DNA of 39,931 bases from a virus, in IMG/VR virus record IMGVR_UViG_3300050821_007019, positions 1 to 39,931 of that record; one strand, given 5' to 3'. The translations under genes were made by a program, and so were the position numbers. Under the pieces are notes generated by a model that saw only the letters and a program-made list of their open reading frames with translations, was not told where the DNA came from and made no database searches. This document shows, piece after piece, positions 8,453 to 16,502 of this stretch (within the stretch, counting starts at the first letter, position 1; each line of letters begins with the position of its first letter).

Positions 8453-11268
8453 TGGCGTGGTCACCGCCGGCCGCCGACCGCGACTGGACGCCGCCAGCCG
8501 CCGACCGCGACGACGCGGCCGACGTCACGACGCCGTCGGACGACGACTCGCCAGAGGCCGCCGAGGCTAAGGCCGCTATTTCCGGTGGGGACCTTTTGGG
8601 CAGCGTGGCCCGTGGGATAGCCGGCCAGACCTACGGTGCCCTCGCCATGGGCGGCAAGGCGCTCACCAACGCGCTCGGGGTCACCTCCGGCGACCCGATA
8701 GAGCAGTACCGCGCCGGCGCCGCCAGCGTACCGTCCGAACCGCTCACTCAGGGCGGCGCGGCAGCGGCCGGGGCCCTTGACCGCGGCATGGCCGCTGCGG
8801 ACCGCCCCATCGAGCGCGCCGAAGACTACATCGACCCGACCGGCAACCTTAAGGCCACCGCCCAGGACGTCGCCGAGCGCGGCAACGCTGTCGCCGCCCT
8901 CACGGGCGTGGTACCGGGTGTCGGCGCCGTGGTGGACGCGGCCGGCGCCGCGCGCGGCGCGCTTCGGGCCCGCTCCGCCGTCAAGACCGCCACCGAGGCG
9001 TCCGCCGCGGCCGAGGCCGCCCCCGCAGCCGCCGCCAAGGCGCACCTGGAGGCCAAGGGCGTCCCGGTCAACGGGGTGCCGGTGGAGGGTGCCCCCGGCA
9101 AGAGCGTGCCCGCCACGAGCCAGCAGCTCAACCAAGGCTACAACCGCGCGGTGCTCGCGCACGTCGGCGAGACCGGCGAGACCGCGCACGATCCCCTCGC
9201 CACTCTTCCGGCGGCGCGCGAGCGCATCGTCGGCGTGATGGACGACGTCGGCGCGCGCACGAACCCGCAGCTCGACACGCAGGCGGCGGGCGATATACAG
9301 CGGGTCCAGCGTACGATCCCCGGCCGCATGTCCGATGAGGCGGCCGCCCCGATACACCACAACATCGAGACCCTGATCGACGCGGCCGCCAAGAACGACG
9401 GCCACATCCCCGGCCCCCTCCTCCAGGAGGTCAACACGAACCTCCGCTCGCTCGAAGCCAACCCCGCGCTCGCGGAGACCGCGTCCGACATGCACGAGGC
9501 GCTCGGGGATCTCGTGGGCCGCCACGCAGCCCCCGGAGACGTCGAGGCGCTCGCGACCGCGCGCAACCAGTACCGCGCGTTGAAGCAGATCGAGGGCTCG
9601 ATCAATACGACCACGGGCGACATCGACCCGAAGAAGTTGATGACCAAGCTCAGCGCGAAGAAGAACCGAAACCAGTCACTCTACGGCGCGGGCGACCAAG
9701 GACTGATGCAGACCGCGCGCGCCGGCGCCCGCGTGCTGCCCGACATGCACAACGCGCTCGCGGACGCGAAGAGCGGGCAACTGAGCACCGCCGACCGCGT
9801 GCGGGTCAAGCTCGCCAACCTAGTCGAGGGCGGTACGCTCGGACTCGTCGGGGCGCACACCGGCGGCCTTGGGGGCGTGGCGGCGGCCGTCGGCATCGAA
9901 GGTAGCGGACTCGGCGGCCGGCTGCGCGCCGGCGTCGTACACGCCACCGGCGGCTCCTCGGCCGCGGCCGCGGTAGCGCGCGGCGATAGCCCGCTCGGCG
10001 CGCGCGTCGCCGGCGGCAAGATGCGCGGCGCGGTCGGAGACCTGAAACCCCCAAAAGCGGCGGCCGCCCCGGCGGCGAATCCGGGGGACGTCACCGCACG
10101 ACACTGGACGAGGGTTGGGATTGATCCGAGCACGGGCGAGGTAAGCGACCGCGCCGCGTACGGGAAAGCGAAAGCAGACTACGCGGCCCACCGGGACACC
10201 GCCGGCGGCAAGATCATCAGCGCGGACACGGCCCGGGACCTGTCCCCCGACTACAACGCGTCCAAGGAGTCACGGGGCACCTTGGCCGCGGCCGTACACG
10301 AACCCTCGTCCGCGTTCGTGAAGCAGCTCTACAAGGATAAGCTGGCCGAGCCGGTACCGGCAGGCCAAGAGCGGCGCGTCCTGTTCACCGCGGGCGGTAC
10401 CGGCGTGGGCAAGACCAGCGCCATCTCTGACGTACCGGCCCTCGCCGCGTTGCGCGACCGGGCGCACGTCGTCTACGACACGAACATGAACGGGCTCGAA
10501 AGCTCCCGGCAGAAGGTGCAGCAGGCGCTCGCGGCCGACCACGCAGTTGACATAGTGTACGTGGAGCGGGACCCTTACGACGCGTTCCGCAACGGCGCGC
10601 TCCCGCGGGCCGAGCGCCAGGGGCGCACGGTGCCGATACAGGCCCACATCGACACCCACTCGGGCGCGTACCCCACCGTACGGGCCCTAGAGCGCGAGCA
10701 CAGCGCGGACGGTCGAGTTAACGTAATCAGGCTCGACAACTCGCACGGGAAGGGGAACGCGCGGGTCGTCCCCTCCCTTGACGCCTTCGCAAAAAACAAT
10801 CATAATCCTGATGCGGCCACGTTGCGCCGCATAGCAAAGGACCAGCTAGACGCTGGAACTATATCGAGGAGAACCTATGACGGTACAACCCAAGACGTGC
10901 CAGTGCGGGGACCCGCACTGCGAGCGGCACCGGAAGGTCAAGCAGCAGTACCTGTCCCCGGCCTGCCTGAAGGAGCTGGGGGACAAGGCCCCGTGGGGCC
11001 TGCGGATGGCGGCCGCTATGGCGGACAACCTGAACCGCCTCAACACGGAGTCACCGGCAATCCGCAAGGCGCGGGAGGAGCGGGAGGAGCGGGCCATGCG
11101 GGCCTGGAAGGCCAAGCACCAGCACGGGTAGGGCCACTCGGCGAGCGCGTCTTCGGCGGCAAGCAGCGCGGCGCGGTAGGGAATCACTCCGGCGCGTTCA
11201 GTCGAGCCAACTCTGACATCACGGCAAGGAATCAGCGAGATGAAAATCAAAACGAACGTGCTGCGTAA
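8452..11268 (+). CDS. ejection-type virion protein with embedded zeta-toxin-like P-loop kinase domain
   Basis: 938 residues. Residues 1-530 are Ala/Gly-rich helical virion-type sequence with a coiled-coil-like region (about 230-450). Residues about 545-810 resemble zeta-toxin kinases: SADTARDLSPDY upstream of a Walker A (G648-G-T-G-V-G-K654-T655), HVVYDTNMNG, VDIVYVERDPYDAFRNG, then GRTVPIQAHIDTHSGAYPTVRALE and VIRLDNSHGKG. Zeta toxins phosphorylate UDP-GlcNAc or other small substrates; the substrate here is unknown. After about residue 808 the frame crosses a nested gene (10877-11131) and rejoins virion-like sequence: PLGERVFGGKQRGAVG repeats PLGARVAGGKMRGAVG from residues about 514-529. The kinase therefore lies between two copies of a repeat. 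Function as an injected effector is inference. Confidence 0.75.
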   Translation: MAWSPPAADRDWTPPAADRDDAADVTTPSDDDSPEAAEAKAAISGGDLLGSVARGIAGQTYGALAMGGKALTNALGVTSGDPIEQYRAGAASVPSEPLTQGGAAAAGALDRGMAAADRPIERAEDYIDPTGNLKATAQDVAERGNAVAALTGVVPGVGAVVDAAGAARGALRARSAVKTATEASAAAEAAPAAAAKAHLEAKGVPVNGVPVEGAPGKSVPATSQQLNQGYNRAVLAHVGETGETAHDPLATLPAARERIVGVMDDVGARTNPQLDTQAAGDIQRVQRTIPGRMSDEAAAPIHHNIETLIDAAAKNDGHIPGPLLQEVNTNLRSLEANPALAETASDMHEALGDLVGRHAAPGDVEALATARNQYRALKQIEGSINTTTGDIDPKKLMTKLSAKKNRNQSLYGAGDQGLMQTARAGARVLPDMHNALADAKSGQLSTADRVRVKLANLVEGGTLGLVGAHTGGLGGVAAAVGIEGSGLGGRLRAGVVHATGGSSAAAAVARGDSPLGARVAGGKMRGAVGDLKPPKAAAAPAANPGDVTARHWTRVGIDPSTGEVSDRAAYGKAKADYAAHRDTAGGKIISADTARDLSPDYNASKESRGTLAAAVHEPSSAFVKQLYKDKLAEPVPAGQERRVLFTAGGTGVGKTSAISDVPALAALRDRAHVVYDTNMNGLESSRQKVQQALAADHAVDIVYVERDPYDAFRNGALPRAERQGRTVPIQAHIDTHSGAYPTVRALEREHSADGRVNVIRLDNSHGKGNARVVPSLDAFAKNNHNPDAATLRRIAKDQLDAGTISRRTYDGTTQDVPVRGPALRAAPEGQAAVPVPGLPEGAGGQGPVGPADGGRYGGQPEPPQHGVTGNPQGAGGAGGAGHAGLEGQAPARVGPLGERVFGGKQRGAVGNHSGAFSRANSDITARNQRDENQNERAA
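9988..10038 (+). repeat. left copy of 51-bp imperfect direct repeat flanking the kinase module
   Basis: About 80% identical (10 mismatches in 51 by eye) to 11131-11181, in the same frame of the 938-codon gene. It encodes SPLGARVAGGKMRGAVG. The two copies bracket about 1.1 kb holding the zeta-like domain and the nested small gene. Confidence 0.75.
10877..11131 (+). CDS. small Cys/His-rich protein nested out of frame in the kinase-virion gene
   Basis: 84 residues in the +1 frame relative to the surrounding 938-codon gene. A strong GAGGAG Shine-Dalgarno lies 5 nt before the ATG. The N-terminus has a compact metal-ligand-like cluster (CQCGDPHCERH, Cys8, Cys10, His14, Cys15, His18), followed by charged helices (REEREERAMRAWKAKH). 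The frame looks natural, whereas the overlapping 938 frame in this stretch is an Ala/Gly/Pro-rich shadow. This suggests a gene carried with the kinase domain. Function unknown; an antitoxin-like partner is only a guess from position. Confidence 0.65.
   Translation: MTVQPKTCQCGDPHCERHRKVKQQYLSPACLKELGDKAPWGLRMAAAMADNLNRLNTESPAIRKAREEREERAMRAWKAKHQHG
11131..11181 (+). repeat. right copy of 51-bp imperfect direct repeat flanking the kinase module
   Basis: Pairs with 9988-10038 and encodes GPLGERVFGGKQRGAVG in the 938-codon frame. It starts at the last base of the nested gene's stop codon, so the repeat boundary and the end of the nested gene coincide. Confidence 0.75.
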
Positions 11269-11389
11269 CGCACCCCTCTCCGCTTGGCTATCCGGCAAGT
11301 CAAAGGCGCCTATCCAGCCAAAGGCGCCCAAGAACGCGAAGTTGATCAAGACTCGCGCTGATCTCACCCCGTTCCAAGGGATTCGATAA
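11240..11389 (+). CDS. small basic protein
   Basis: 49 residues, basic (many Lys, Pro), starting inside the 3' end of the 938-codon gene with AAGGA about 9 nt upstream, and ending in a TAATG junction with the fibre gene at 11389. The coupled stop/start supports expression. Sequence ends TRADLTPFQGIR. No family recognised. Confidence 0.7.
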   Translation: MKIKTNVLRNAPLSAWLSGKSKAPIQPKAPKNAKLIKTRADLTPFQGIR

Positions 11390-12012
11390 TGACCGTCATC
11401 TCGCAGCTCTTCTACGACCCGTCCGCTCGCCCTCTAAGCGGCGGCCTCCCGCTGCCGCTCGGGTACTACAACTTCTACGTGTCGAGCACGACCACCCCGA
11501 CGCCCGTGTACCAGGACGCGGGCCTCACGACCCCGTTCCCGGCCACGACGCAGCCCATCGGCTCCGTCCCCGCCGGCAGCTACATGGTCCAAGCGGACGG
11601 CACCGGCACCTTCCCGCCGATCTACCTGAACCCCACGCTCATCTACCGGGTGCAGCTATACAACTCCAACGTCCAACTCCAGCGCGACGACGACCCAATC
11701 ATCCCCGCGTTCCCCGTGACCGGCACCGGGCCGATCAGCTTCGACGCGCAGGGTGAGATGACGATCAACGCGCCGCTGCCCGGCGGGGTCGGCGTGACGC
11801 TGACGATTGCGCCGGCCGCGCTCCAAGCGCTCCTGCTCTCCGGGGTCGCCGCCGGCACGCCGGCGATGATCATCAACAACGCGATCTCGGTCGGCACACA
11901 GACCGCGACCTTCTCCGCCACCAACAAGCCCGGCTCCGGCACGACCGCGCCATCGAAGTGGCTCCCGATACAGTGCGACGGCTCGACCTACCTCTTGCCG
12001 CTGTGGCTATGA
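11389..12012 (+). CDS. tail fibre-like protein, short paralog
   Basis: 207 residues. Residues 1-100 form a beta domain (YYNFYVSSTTTPTPVYQDAGLTTPF, FPPIYLNPTLIYRVQLYNSN) that is paralogous to the N-terminus of the next protein (NVYQDAALATAF, LFPPIYLDTSVNYGVQFVN). The C-terminus has QTATFSATNKPGSG followed by KWLPIQCDGSTYLLPLWL, again shared with the next gene. Likely a tail-attached adaptor or fibre. Starts at a TAATG junction. Confidence 0.75.
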   Translation: MTVISQLFYDPSARPLSGGLPLPLGYYNFYVSSTTTPTPVYQDAGLTTPFPATTQPIGSVPAGSYMVQADGTGTFPPIYLNPTLIYRVQLYNSNVQLQRDDDPIIPAFPVTGTGPISFDAQGEMTINAPLPGGVGVTLTIAPAALQALLLSGVAAGTPAMIINNAISVGTQTATFSATNKPGSGTTAPSKWLPIQCDGSTYLLPLWL

Positions 12013-12013
12013 G

Positions 12014-14164
12014 ATGGCGTTCCCGGTAGCACGAACAGGGCTCCTACAGGTCGGCGTACCGTACCGCGACCCGCACGTCAGCCTCGGGACGACCGGGGCC
12101 GGGTGGTCGGTGCTGTTCTTCACCTCCGCCTCCAACTTCGTGACCCCGGCGAACGTCTACCAGGACGCCGCCCTCGCCACCGCGTTCTCCCCTACCGGGC
12201 AGGTGACCGCGGACGCGAACGGGCTCTTCCCGCCGATCTACTTGGACACGTCCGTGAACTACGGCGTGCAGTTCGTCAACGCCGCCATGGTCGTGCAGCG
12301 CCAGTACGTGCAGCACCAAGGCTCGCTTGCCAGCACCGGTAACGACGCCTCCACTGGCGCGGGCCAAGGGCTCAACCTCTCCGCCTTCAACGAGTACAAC
12401 CTGCGCACCGTCGCCGGCGGCTCGGGCGCTGCGCTCACGGTGAAGGCGCAGGCACCGGCCGGTATCCCGCTGCGCTTGACCGCCACGAGCCCCGGCGCTC
12501 CGGCGCTCGCTATCAACAACACGGTGACCACCGGCGCCCAGACCGCGACCTTCACTGCGACCAATAAGCCGGGCGCGGGGCAGGTCACGGTGCTGCTCAC
12601 GGTCGCACCTCCGCCCGGCGCCGGCTACGTCGGCGGCACCCTCACGGCGAACTGGCCGTACGCGACGATGTCGGCGACCGCCACCGTGACCTTAAGCACC
12701 GGGCAGGTTATCAGCGGGGCCACGCTCACGAACGGCTCGACCACGTTCACGACCCCCAGCACCACCATCACCGGCGTACCCAACACCGCGATCTCTGTCA
12801 GCACCGGCATAGGGCCGGTGGCGTGGTTGTCGTTCTCCTGCGACGGCTCGATCTACTACACGCCGCTGTGGCGCCTGGACGACTTCTTGCCGTTCGGAAC
12901 TGCCCTGATACCGGCGCAGGTGAACGGGCAGACGATCAGCGCGGCGACGGTCACGTTCAACGGCAACGGGTCCTCGTCCGTCACCGGCACGGGCGCGACG
13001 GTGGTGCCGTCGAGCTGGTACACGCCCAACCAGACCAACATCGGCTCCGGTTACTGGATCACGATCACCAAGACCGGCGGACTCGCCGGGCTAACCTTCA
13101 GCGCGGCCGCGAACACGAACATCACGAACGGCGGCCTGACCATCACCTCGAACGGCGCCGCGCAGATAACGGGCACCTACAACCTCTCGTCCAGCGTCAC
13201 CGGCAGCCCAATCGTCGCCAGCGGCACGATCACGCTCGCCGGCGGCAACGGCGTGCAGCAGACCAGTTACAGCGGCCCTGCGAACCTTGTGCTCGGCGGC
13301 GACGGCACCGCGACGATAGGCGGCGGCGGCGCGGCGCCCAACTGGTTCCTGCCGACAACGGGCAACACCGGCAGCGGGTACTGGATCAACATCACGCGCA
13401 CGGGCGGCTCGACCGGGACCAACTTCTCGGTGGCGCAAGGGTCGTGGGTAAACATCACCAACGGCGGCCTGACGATTGGCCTTACGGGCGGCGGCACCAA
13501 CGCCAGCGGCACCTACCAGATCGCCACCAACTCAAGCGGCACGCAGCTCGTCGCCAACGGCACTATCGCGCTAACGCAGTCCTTTACCCCCGTCACCAAC
13601 ACCTACAATAGCGCGGGTACCTTCACCGAGACGATCCCGAACGGCGCTACCACGGTCGTTATCGAAGACTCGGGCAGCTCGGGAAACGGCGGCAACGGCG
13701 CCAACGGGAACAGCCCGCCGCACAATGACTGGGGCGGCGGAGGCGGCGCGAGCGGATCCTACTGCCGTACGTCGTTCAGCGTCGGCTCGCAGAACGGGAA
13801 GTCGTTCACGGTAGTCGTCGCCGCGGCTAGCTCGGGCGCGTCGTCCACGGTAACTCAGAACACGGTCACCGGCTTCGCCAAGATGACCTCACCGGGCGGC
13901 GTCGCGGGGTCCAACGCGACGTCTACGGGCGCCGGCAATGCGGGCGCGGGCGCGGCGGCACCGGCGATTGCAACCGGCGGCACCGCGCAGAACACCGCCG
14001 GCAACGCCGGAACAGCGGGCGGCCCGGGCAACGGCGGGACGGGCGGCTCGGCTATAGTTGGCGTCAACGAGACCGGGCCGAAGGGCGGCAACGGCGGCGA
14101 CGGCTCAGGTAACGTGGGCCACACGAACGGCGGCGCCGGCAAGATCGTCTTCAAGTACACATAA
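12014..14164 (+). CDS. tail fibre with two internal repeats and glycine-rich tip
   Basis: 716 residues; ATG 1 nt after the upstream stop. N-terminal domain paralogous to the preceding protein. Residues about 332-440 and 442-555 are two copies of a roughly 110-residue unit (WYTPNQTNIGSGYWITITKTGG versus WFLPTTGNTGSGYWINITRTGG, each followed by NITNGGLTI). The last 180 residues match the pattern of phage glycine-rich domains (NSAGTFTETIPNGATTVVIEDSG, then GGGGGASGSY and long Gly/Asn/Ala tracts). Such tips form polyglycine sandwiches in some receptor-binding proteins. Likely the host-recognition fibre. Last gene of the plus-strand late operon. Confidence 0.8.
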   Translation: MAFPVARTGLLQVGVPYRDPHVSLGTTGAGWSVLFFTSASNFVTPANVYQDAALATAFSPTGQVTADANGLFPPIYLDTSVNYGVQFVNAAMVVQRQYVQHQGSLASTGNDASTGAGQGLNLSAFNEYNLRTVAGGSGAALTVKAQAPAGIPLRLTATSPGAPALAINNTVTTGAQTATFTATNKPGAGQVTVLLTVAPPPGAGYVGGTLTANWPYATMSATATVTLSTGQVISGATLTNGSTTFTTPSTTITGVPNTAISVSTGIGPVAWLSFSCDGSIYYTPLWRLDDFLPFGTALIPAQVNGQTISAATVTFNGNGSSSVTGTGATVVPSSWYTPNQTNIGSGYWITITKTGGLAGLTFSAAANTNITNGGLTITSNGAAQITGTYNLSSSVTGSPIVASGTITLAGGNGVQQTSYSGPANLVLGGDGTATIGGGGAAPNWFLPTTGNTGSGYWINITRTGGSTGTNFSVAQGSWVNITNGGLTIGLTGGGTNASGTYQIATNSSGTQLVANGTIALTQSFTPVTNTYNSAGTFTETIPNGATTVVIEDSGSSGNGGNGANGNSPPHNDWGGGGGASGSYCRTSFSVGSQNGKSFTVVVAAASSGASSTVTQNTVTGFAKMTSPGGVAGSNATSTGAGNAGAGAAAPAIATGGTAQNTAGNAGTAGGPGNGGTGGSAIVGVNETGPKGGNGGDGSGNVGHTNGGAGKIVFKYT

Positions 14165-14196
14165 AAAAGAGGGCCGCTCACAGCGGCCCCAAGTTT
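14163..14196. terminator. bidirectional intrinsic terminator between convergent operons
   Basis: Perfect 8-bp hairpin GGGCCGCT-CAC-AGCGGCCC (14171-14189) with six A residues before it (T-run for minus-strand transcripts) and AAGTTT after it. It lies 7 nt past the last plus gene and 25 nt past the last minus gene. Strong terminator for the leftward operon; weaker T-run for the rightward one. Confidence 0.85.
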
Positions 14197-14213
14197 CTCC
14201 TCACCACGTCAGT

Positions 14214-14771
14214 CTACGACTCCGACCCCTGAGTCTTGACCGTCAGCCCCTCGCTGTACTGGTCCTGCAGCAGGCGAATGTTCTTCGCCGCCACCACGCC
14301 CGTGAGCTGCACACGGACAATCTCAACCCCCCACTTCCATCCCTGCTTGCGACACGCCGCCGACAGCGCCTCGCTGGTCTTGTTGTGCACGATGTCGTCC
14401 CAGGTCGCTTCGCTCAGCTCGGTCCCGATCACGCCCATGCAGCAGTCCGAGATCGCGTCCTTCAGCGAGCTGATCTCCAAGAGCGACTTGTGCAGGTCGT
14501 TTATGCGCCACGTGATCACGGCCTCAAACCCCGCGGTCCTGCCGTCCTTCGTGGTCGTGCTCATCGAGTGGATCCGCGCCGTGCGCGGCACCGTGTGCTC
14601 GGTGATGATGTGCTCGACCTTGAGCGGGATGATCCAATTGAAGCCCGGCTTCAGGTCGCGGTTGTAGATCCCCAGCCGCAGCACGAGGCCGCCCTCGTAC
14701 GGGTGGACGATGGTCCAGCACTGGAACAGCTCCCCGAACTGGGAGATGAACTCAAACAGCCGCTCAAACAC
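14214..14771 (-). CDS. SPFH (stomatin/prohibitin-like) domain protein
   Basis: 185 residues; GTG start overlapping the upstream gene by 8 nt. It begins with a hydrophobic amphipathic stretch (LFEFISQFGELFQCWTIV), then the SPFH core: VHPYEGGLVLRLGIYNRDLKPGFNWIIPL, HTVPRTARIHSM, DGRTAGFEAVITWRINDL and LSEATWDDIVHNKTSEAL, ending in WGVEIVRVQLTGV. These match band-7/stomatin order. The long C-terminal coiled coil of bacterial flotillins is absent. SPFH proteins scaffold membranes and modulate membrane proteases such as FtsH. A phage role in protecting or remodelling the host membrane is inference. Last gene before the terminator. Confidence 0.8.
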   Translation of the reverse strand: MFERLFEFISQFGELFQCWTIVHPYEGGLVLRLGIYNRDLKPGFNWIIPLKVEHIITEHTVPRTARIHSMSTTTKDGRTAGFEAVITWRINDLHKSLLEISSLKDAISDCCMGVIGTELSEATWDDIVHNKTSEALSAACRKQGWKWGVEIVRVQLTGVVAAKNIRLLQDQYSEGLTVKTQGSES

Positions 14772-15243
14772 CGCAGCCGTCCACGCCGTGCATGATGCCG
14801 TGCGCTATGACGACCGGGCTCATGTCGCCCGCGCGCATATTGAACAGGCGTTTGCCGCACTTGCAGTGCACCTGGATCACGTCATCAGGCGCCGGCTGGC
14901 TCGGGTCGCGGGCACCGGTGGCGGGACCGGCGGCTGCCTCCGCCTCTATGGCGAGCTGCAGCTCGGCGAGGACACGCCATGCCGCCTTCGCGAGGTGGTA
15001 CGCGCCATCCGTGTCCTTCACCTCACCGCGGCCGTGGTCCATCATGTGCCGGATAGCGGTGTTGGTCTGGTCCATGGACTTGCCGCGCGCCCAATGCAAT
15101 TTCTCGCCGGGGTTGTGCTGCTTGTTCCCCAGCACGCTCACGGCCGCTACGGCCGCGATAGCGTCAGGGAAGTACATCAGCACGCCGTCGAAGATCGGCA
15201 CCGCTTTGCGGCCTTCGTAATCAACCCCAAATGTTTTACTCAT
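14764..15243 (-). CDS. dATP/dGTP diphosphohydrolase N-terminal-like domain protein (DUF5664)
   Basis: 159 residues. The N-terminal 110 residues follow the dATP/dGTP diphosphohydrolase N-terminal family: RKAVPIFDGVLMYFPDAI, SVLGNKQHNPGEKLHWARGKSMDQ, IRHMMDHGRGE and AYHLAKAAWRVLAELQ. It probably acts on dNTPs during phage replication. The C-terminal 30 residues carry a CKCGKRLF cluster and His residues, possibly a small metal site. GTGA/ATGA-type overlap with the DUF4406 gene upstream supports co-expression for nucleotide metabolism. Confidence 0.75.
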   Translation of the reverse strand: MSKTFGVDYEGRKAVPIFDGVLMYFPDAIAAVAAVSVLGNKQHNPGEKLHWARGKSMDQTNTAIRHMMDHGRGEVKDTDGAYHLAKAAWRVLAELQLAIEAEAAAGPATGARDPSQPAPDDVIQVHCKCGKRLFNMRAGDMSPVVIAHGIMHGVDGCGV

Positions 15244-15644
15244 CGCGTGAACTCCTGGTGCAGGATGTCGGCCACCGTCCGCGTCGAGTACATGACCGGC
15301 GTGTCGATGTTGTCGTCCCAGCGCATGAAGCTAAACTTCTTCAGGAGGCCGAGCGTCGCCTCCAGCCTCGCGCCATCGGAATCCTCCCAACCGGGCAGGA
15401 AGATGATACCCGTGATCCCGCCGTCGGCGAGCACCTTCACGTCGCGCGACAGGAAGTCGCCCCACGTCTTCTTTGACTTTCGGTCCTCGACGGCGTCAAG
15501 CTCGGCCGGAGAGACAACGTCAAAGCCCTGTGCGCGCAACGACGTCGCCACCCGATTGAACATCGGGACGTTAGACTGCGGGAGACCAGACATCTTGCCT
15601 GAGAGGTACCACTTCCCTTCGGTGTACCACCTAGTTATTTCCAT
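15240..15644 (-). CDS. DUF4406 nucleoside 2-deoxyribosyltransferase-like protein
   Basis: 134 residues from the ATG at 15644, chosen because AGGAGG precedes it by 6 nt. Signature: YLSGKMSGLPQSNVPMFNRVA at the N-terminus, VVSPAELDA, DFLSRDVKVLADGGITGIIFLPGWEDSDGARLEATLG. This is the DUF4406/nucleoside deoxyribosyltransferase-like fold, whose members handle nucleotides or bases. The last 30 residues are family-variable. Exact substrate not predictable. Confidence 0.8.
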   Translation of the reverse strand: MEITRWYTEGKWYLSGKMSGLPQSNVPMFNRVATSLRAQGFDVVSPAELDAVEDRKSKKTWGDFLSRDVKVLADGGITGIIFLPGWEDSDGARLEATLGLLKKFSFMRWDDNIDTPVMYSTRTVADILHQEFTR

Positions 15645-15795
15645 ACAGATCCTCCTGTGCGGCGATAAGCCGCGACTGCACCACATCCAAAAGTACCTCA
15701 AGGAACTCCACGTACTCGTGAAGCTCCAGGGCGTCCGCCTCCACATCGATGAAGTTCCCCACCGACTCCACGGCCTCATACGCTGCTTTACTCAT
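15631..15795 (-). CDS. small acidic helical protein
   Basis: 54 residues from the ATG at 15795. Acidic and strongly helical (DVEADALELHEYVEFLEVLLDV). It lies between the exonuclease and DUF4406 genes, overlapping the latter by 14 nt. No family recognised. Confidence 0.7.
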   Translation of the reverse strand: MSKAAYEAVESVGNFIDVEADALELHEYVEFLEVLLDVVQSRLIAAQEDLYGNN

Positions 15796-15800
15796 AGTGA

Positions 15801-16502
15801 CTACTCCATCTCTCGTTTGTCGTAGGTCCCCAGCTTCGAGCGGTTCTGTATCCACTCTTGCTGCCGTATCCACAGCTTCTCTGTGGCCTTGATGTCCTGA
15901 ATGTTGTATTTCTTCATCTCTACCCAGGCGGCGGGATTGTCCTTTAAGCACTCGACCCACAGCTCCATACCTGGGAACTTGCGGTGTTTGCTCTTGGGCG
16001 TATCGGTTAACTTCTCTGCCAACCACGCCAGCTTGTGCGATGTGGCGGCGAATAGCCGACGCGACGCGAGCAGCGTATCCGAGATCCGCACCGGATCGTA
16101 CGGTGGGAATTTGTGGTACACTAACCGCCAGTTGATTTTCTTGACATCAAAACGGTTCCCGTTTTGTGCGATAACGTTTCTGGCCTTGTTCATCAGCGCC
16201 CACAGCCCCGGCATCAGGATACTGTCGTCGCGGACCTTGTCAACGCCGCGCCCGCCCGTATCCTGATAGAACACCTCGGGCTTGCCGACCCACTTCGCGG
16301 CGTAGCTCAGGATGCACCAGTCCTCAACGATACCGTCGGGGATGTTTACATTCTGTTTGAACGTACCCCATGTATACGACAGGATAGGGGCCGTCTCGAT
16401 GTCGATGACAAGATCCCCTGGGAGTATTACCGGGCGCTTGAGGGGTGGGCGCGTTGCCTCGCCCAACCCTTCAGCGCCGCCCTTGCGTTTAGCCGGTCTC
16501 AT
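15801..16502 (-). CDS. RNase H-like DEDD 3'-5' exonuclease
   Basis: 233 residues. After a basic N-terminal tail, the DEDD motifs are visible: Exo I in LVIDIETAPILSYTWG, the conserved LSYAAKWVGK, Exo II in VIAQNGNRFDVKKINWR, SDTLLASRRLF, and Exo III in MKKYNIQDIKATEKLW. This matches the RNase_H_2-type exonucleases common in phage replication operons. It sits directly after the 198-residue replication-module protein with an ATGA overlap. Expected role: proofreading or DNA/RNA end processing. Confidence 0.8.
   Translation of the reverse strand: MRPAKRKGGAEGLGEATRPPLKRPVILPGDLVIDIETAPILSYTWGTFKQNVNIPDGIVEDWCILSYAAKWVGKPEVFYQDTGGRGVDKVRDDSILMPGLWALMNKARNVIAQNGNRFDVKKINWRLVYHKFPPYDPVRISDTLLASRRLFAATSHKLAWLAEKLTDTPKSKHRKFPGMELWVECLKDNPAAWVEMKKYNIQDIKATEKLWIRQQEWIQNRSKLGTYDKREME

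Noticed and set aside
9138-9647. Long minus-strand ORFs under the 938-codon gene
   Set aside because: Antisense shadows caused by high GC; no start signals and no recognisable motifs.
14764-15243. Evidence for a diaminopurine (Z) genome
   Set aside because: The domain is widespread in phages with normal DNA, the polymerase shows no feature I can tie to Z genomes, and no PurZ-like gene is in the window.
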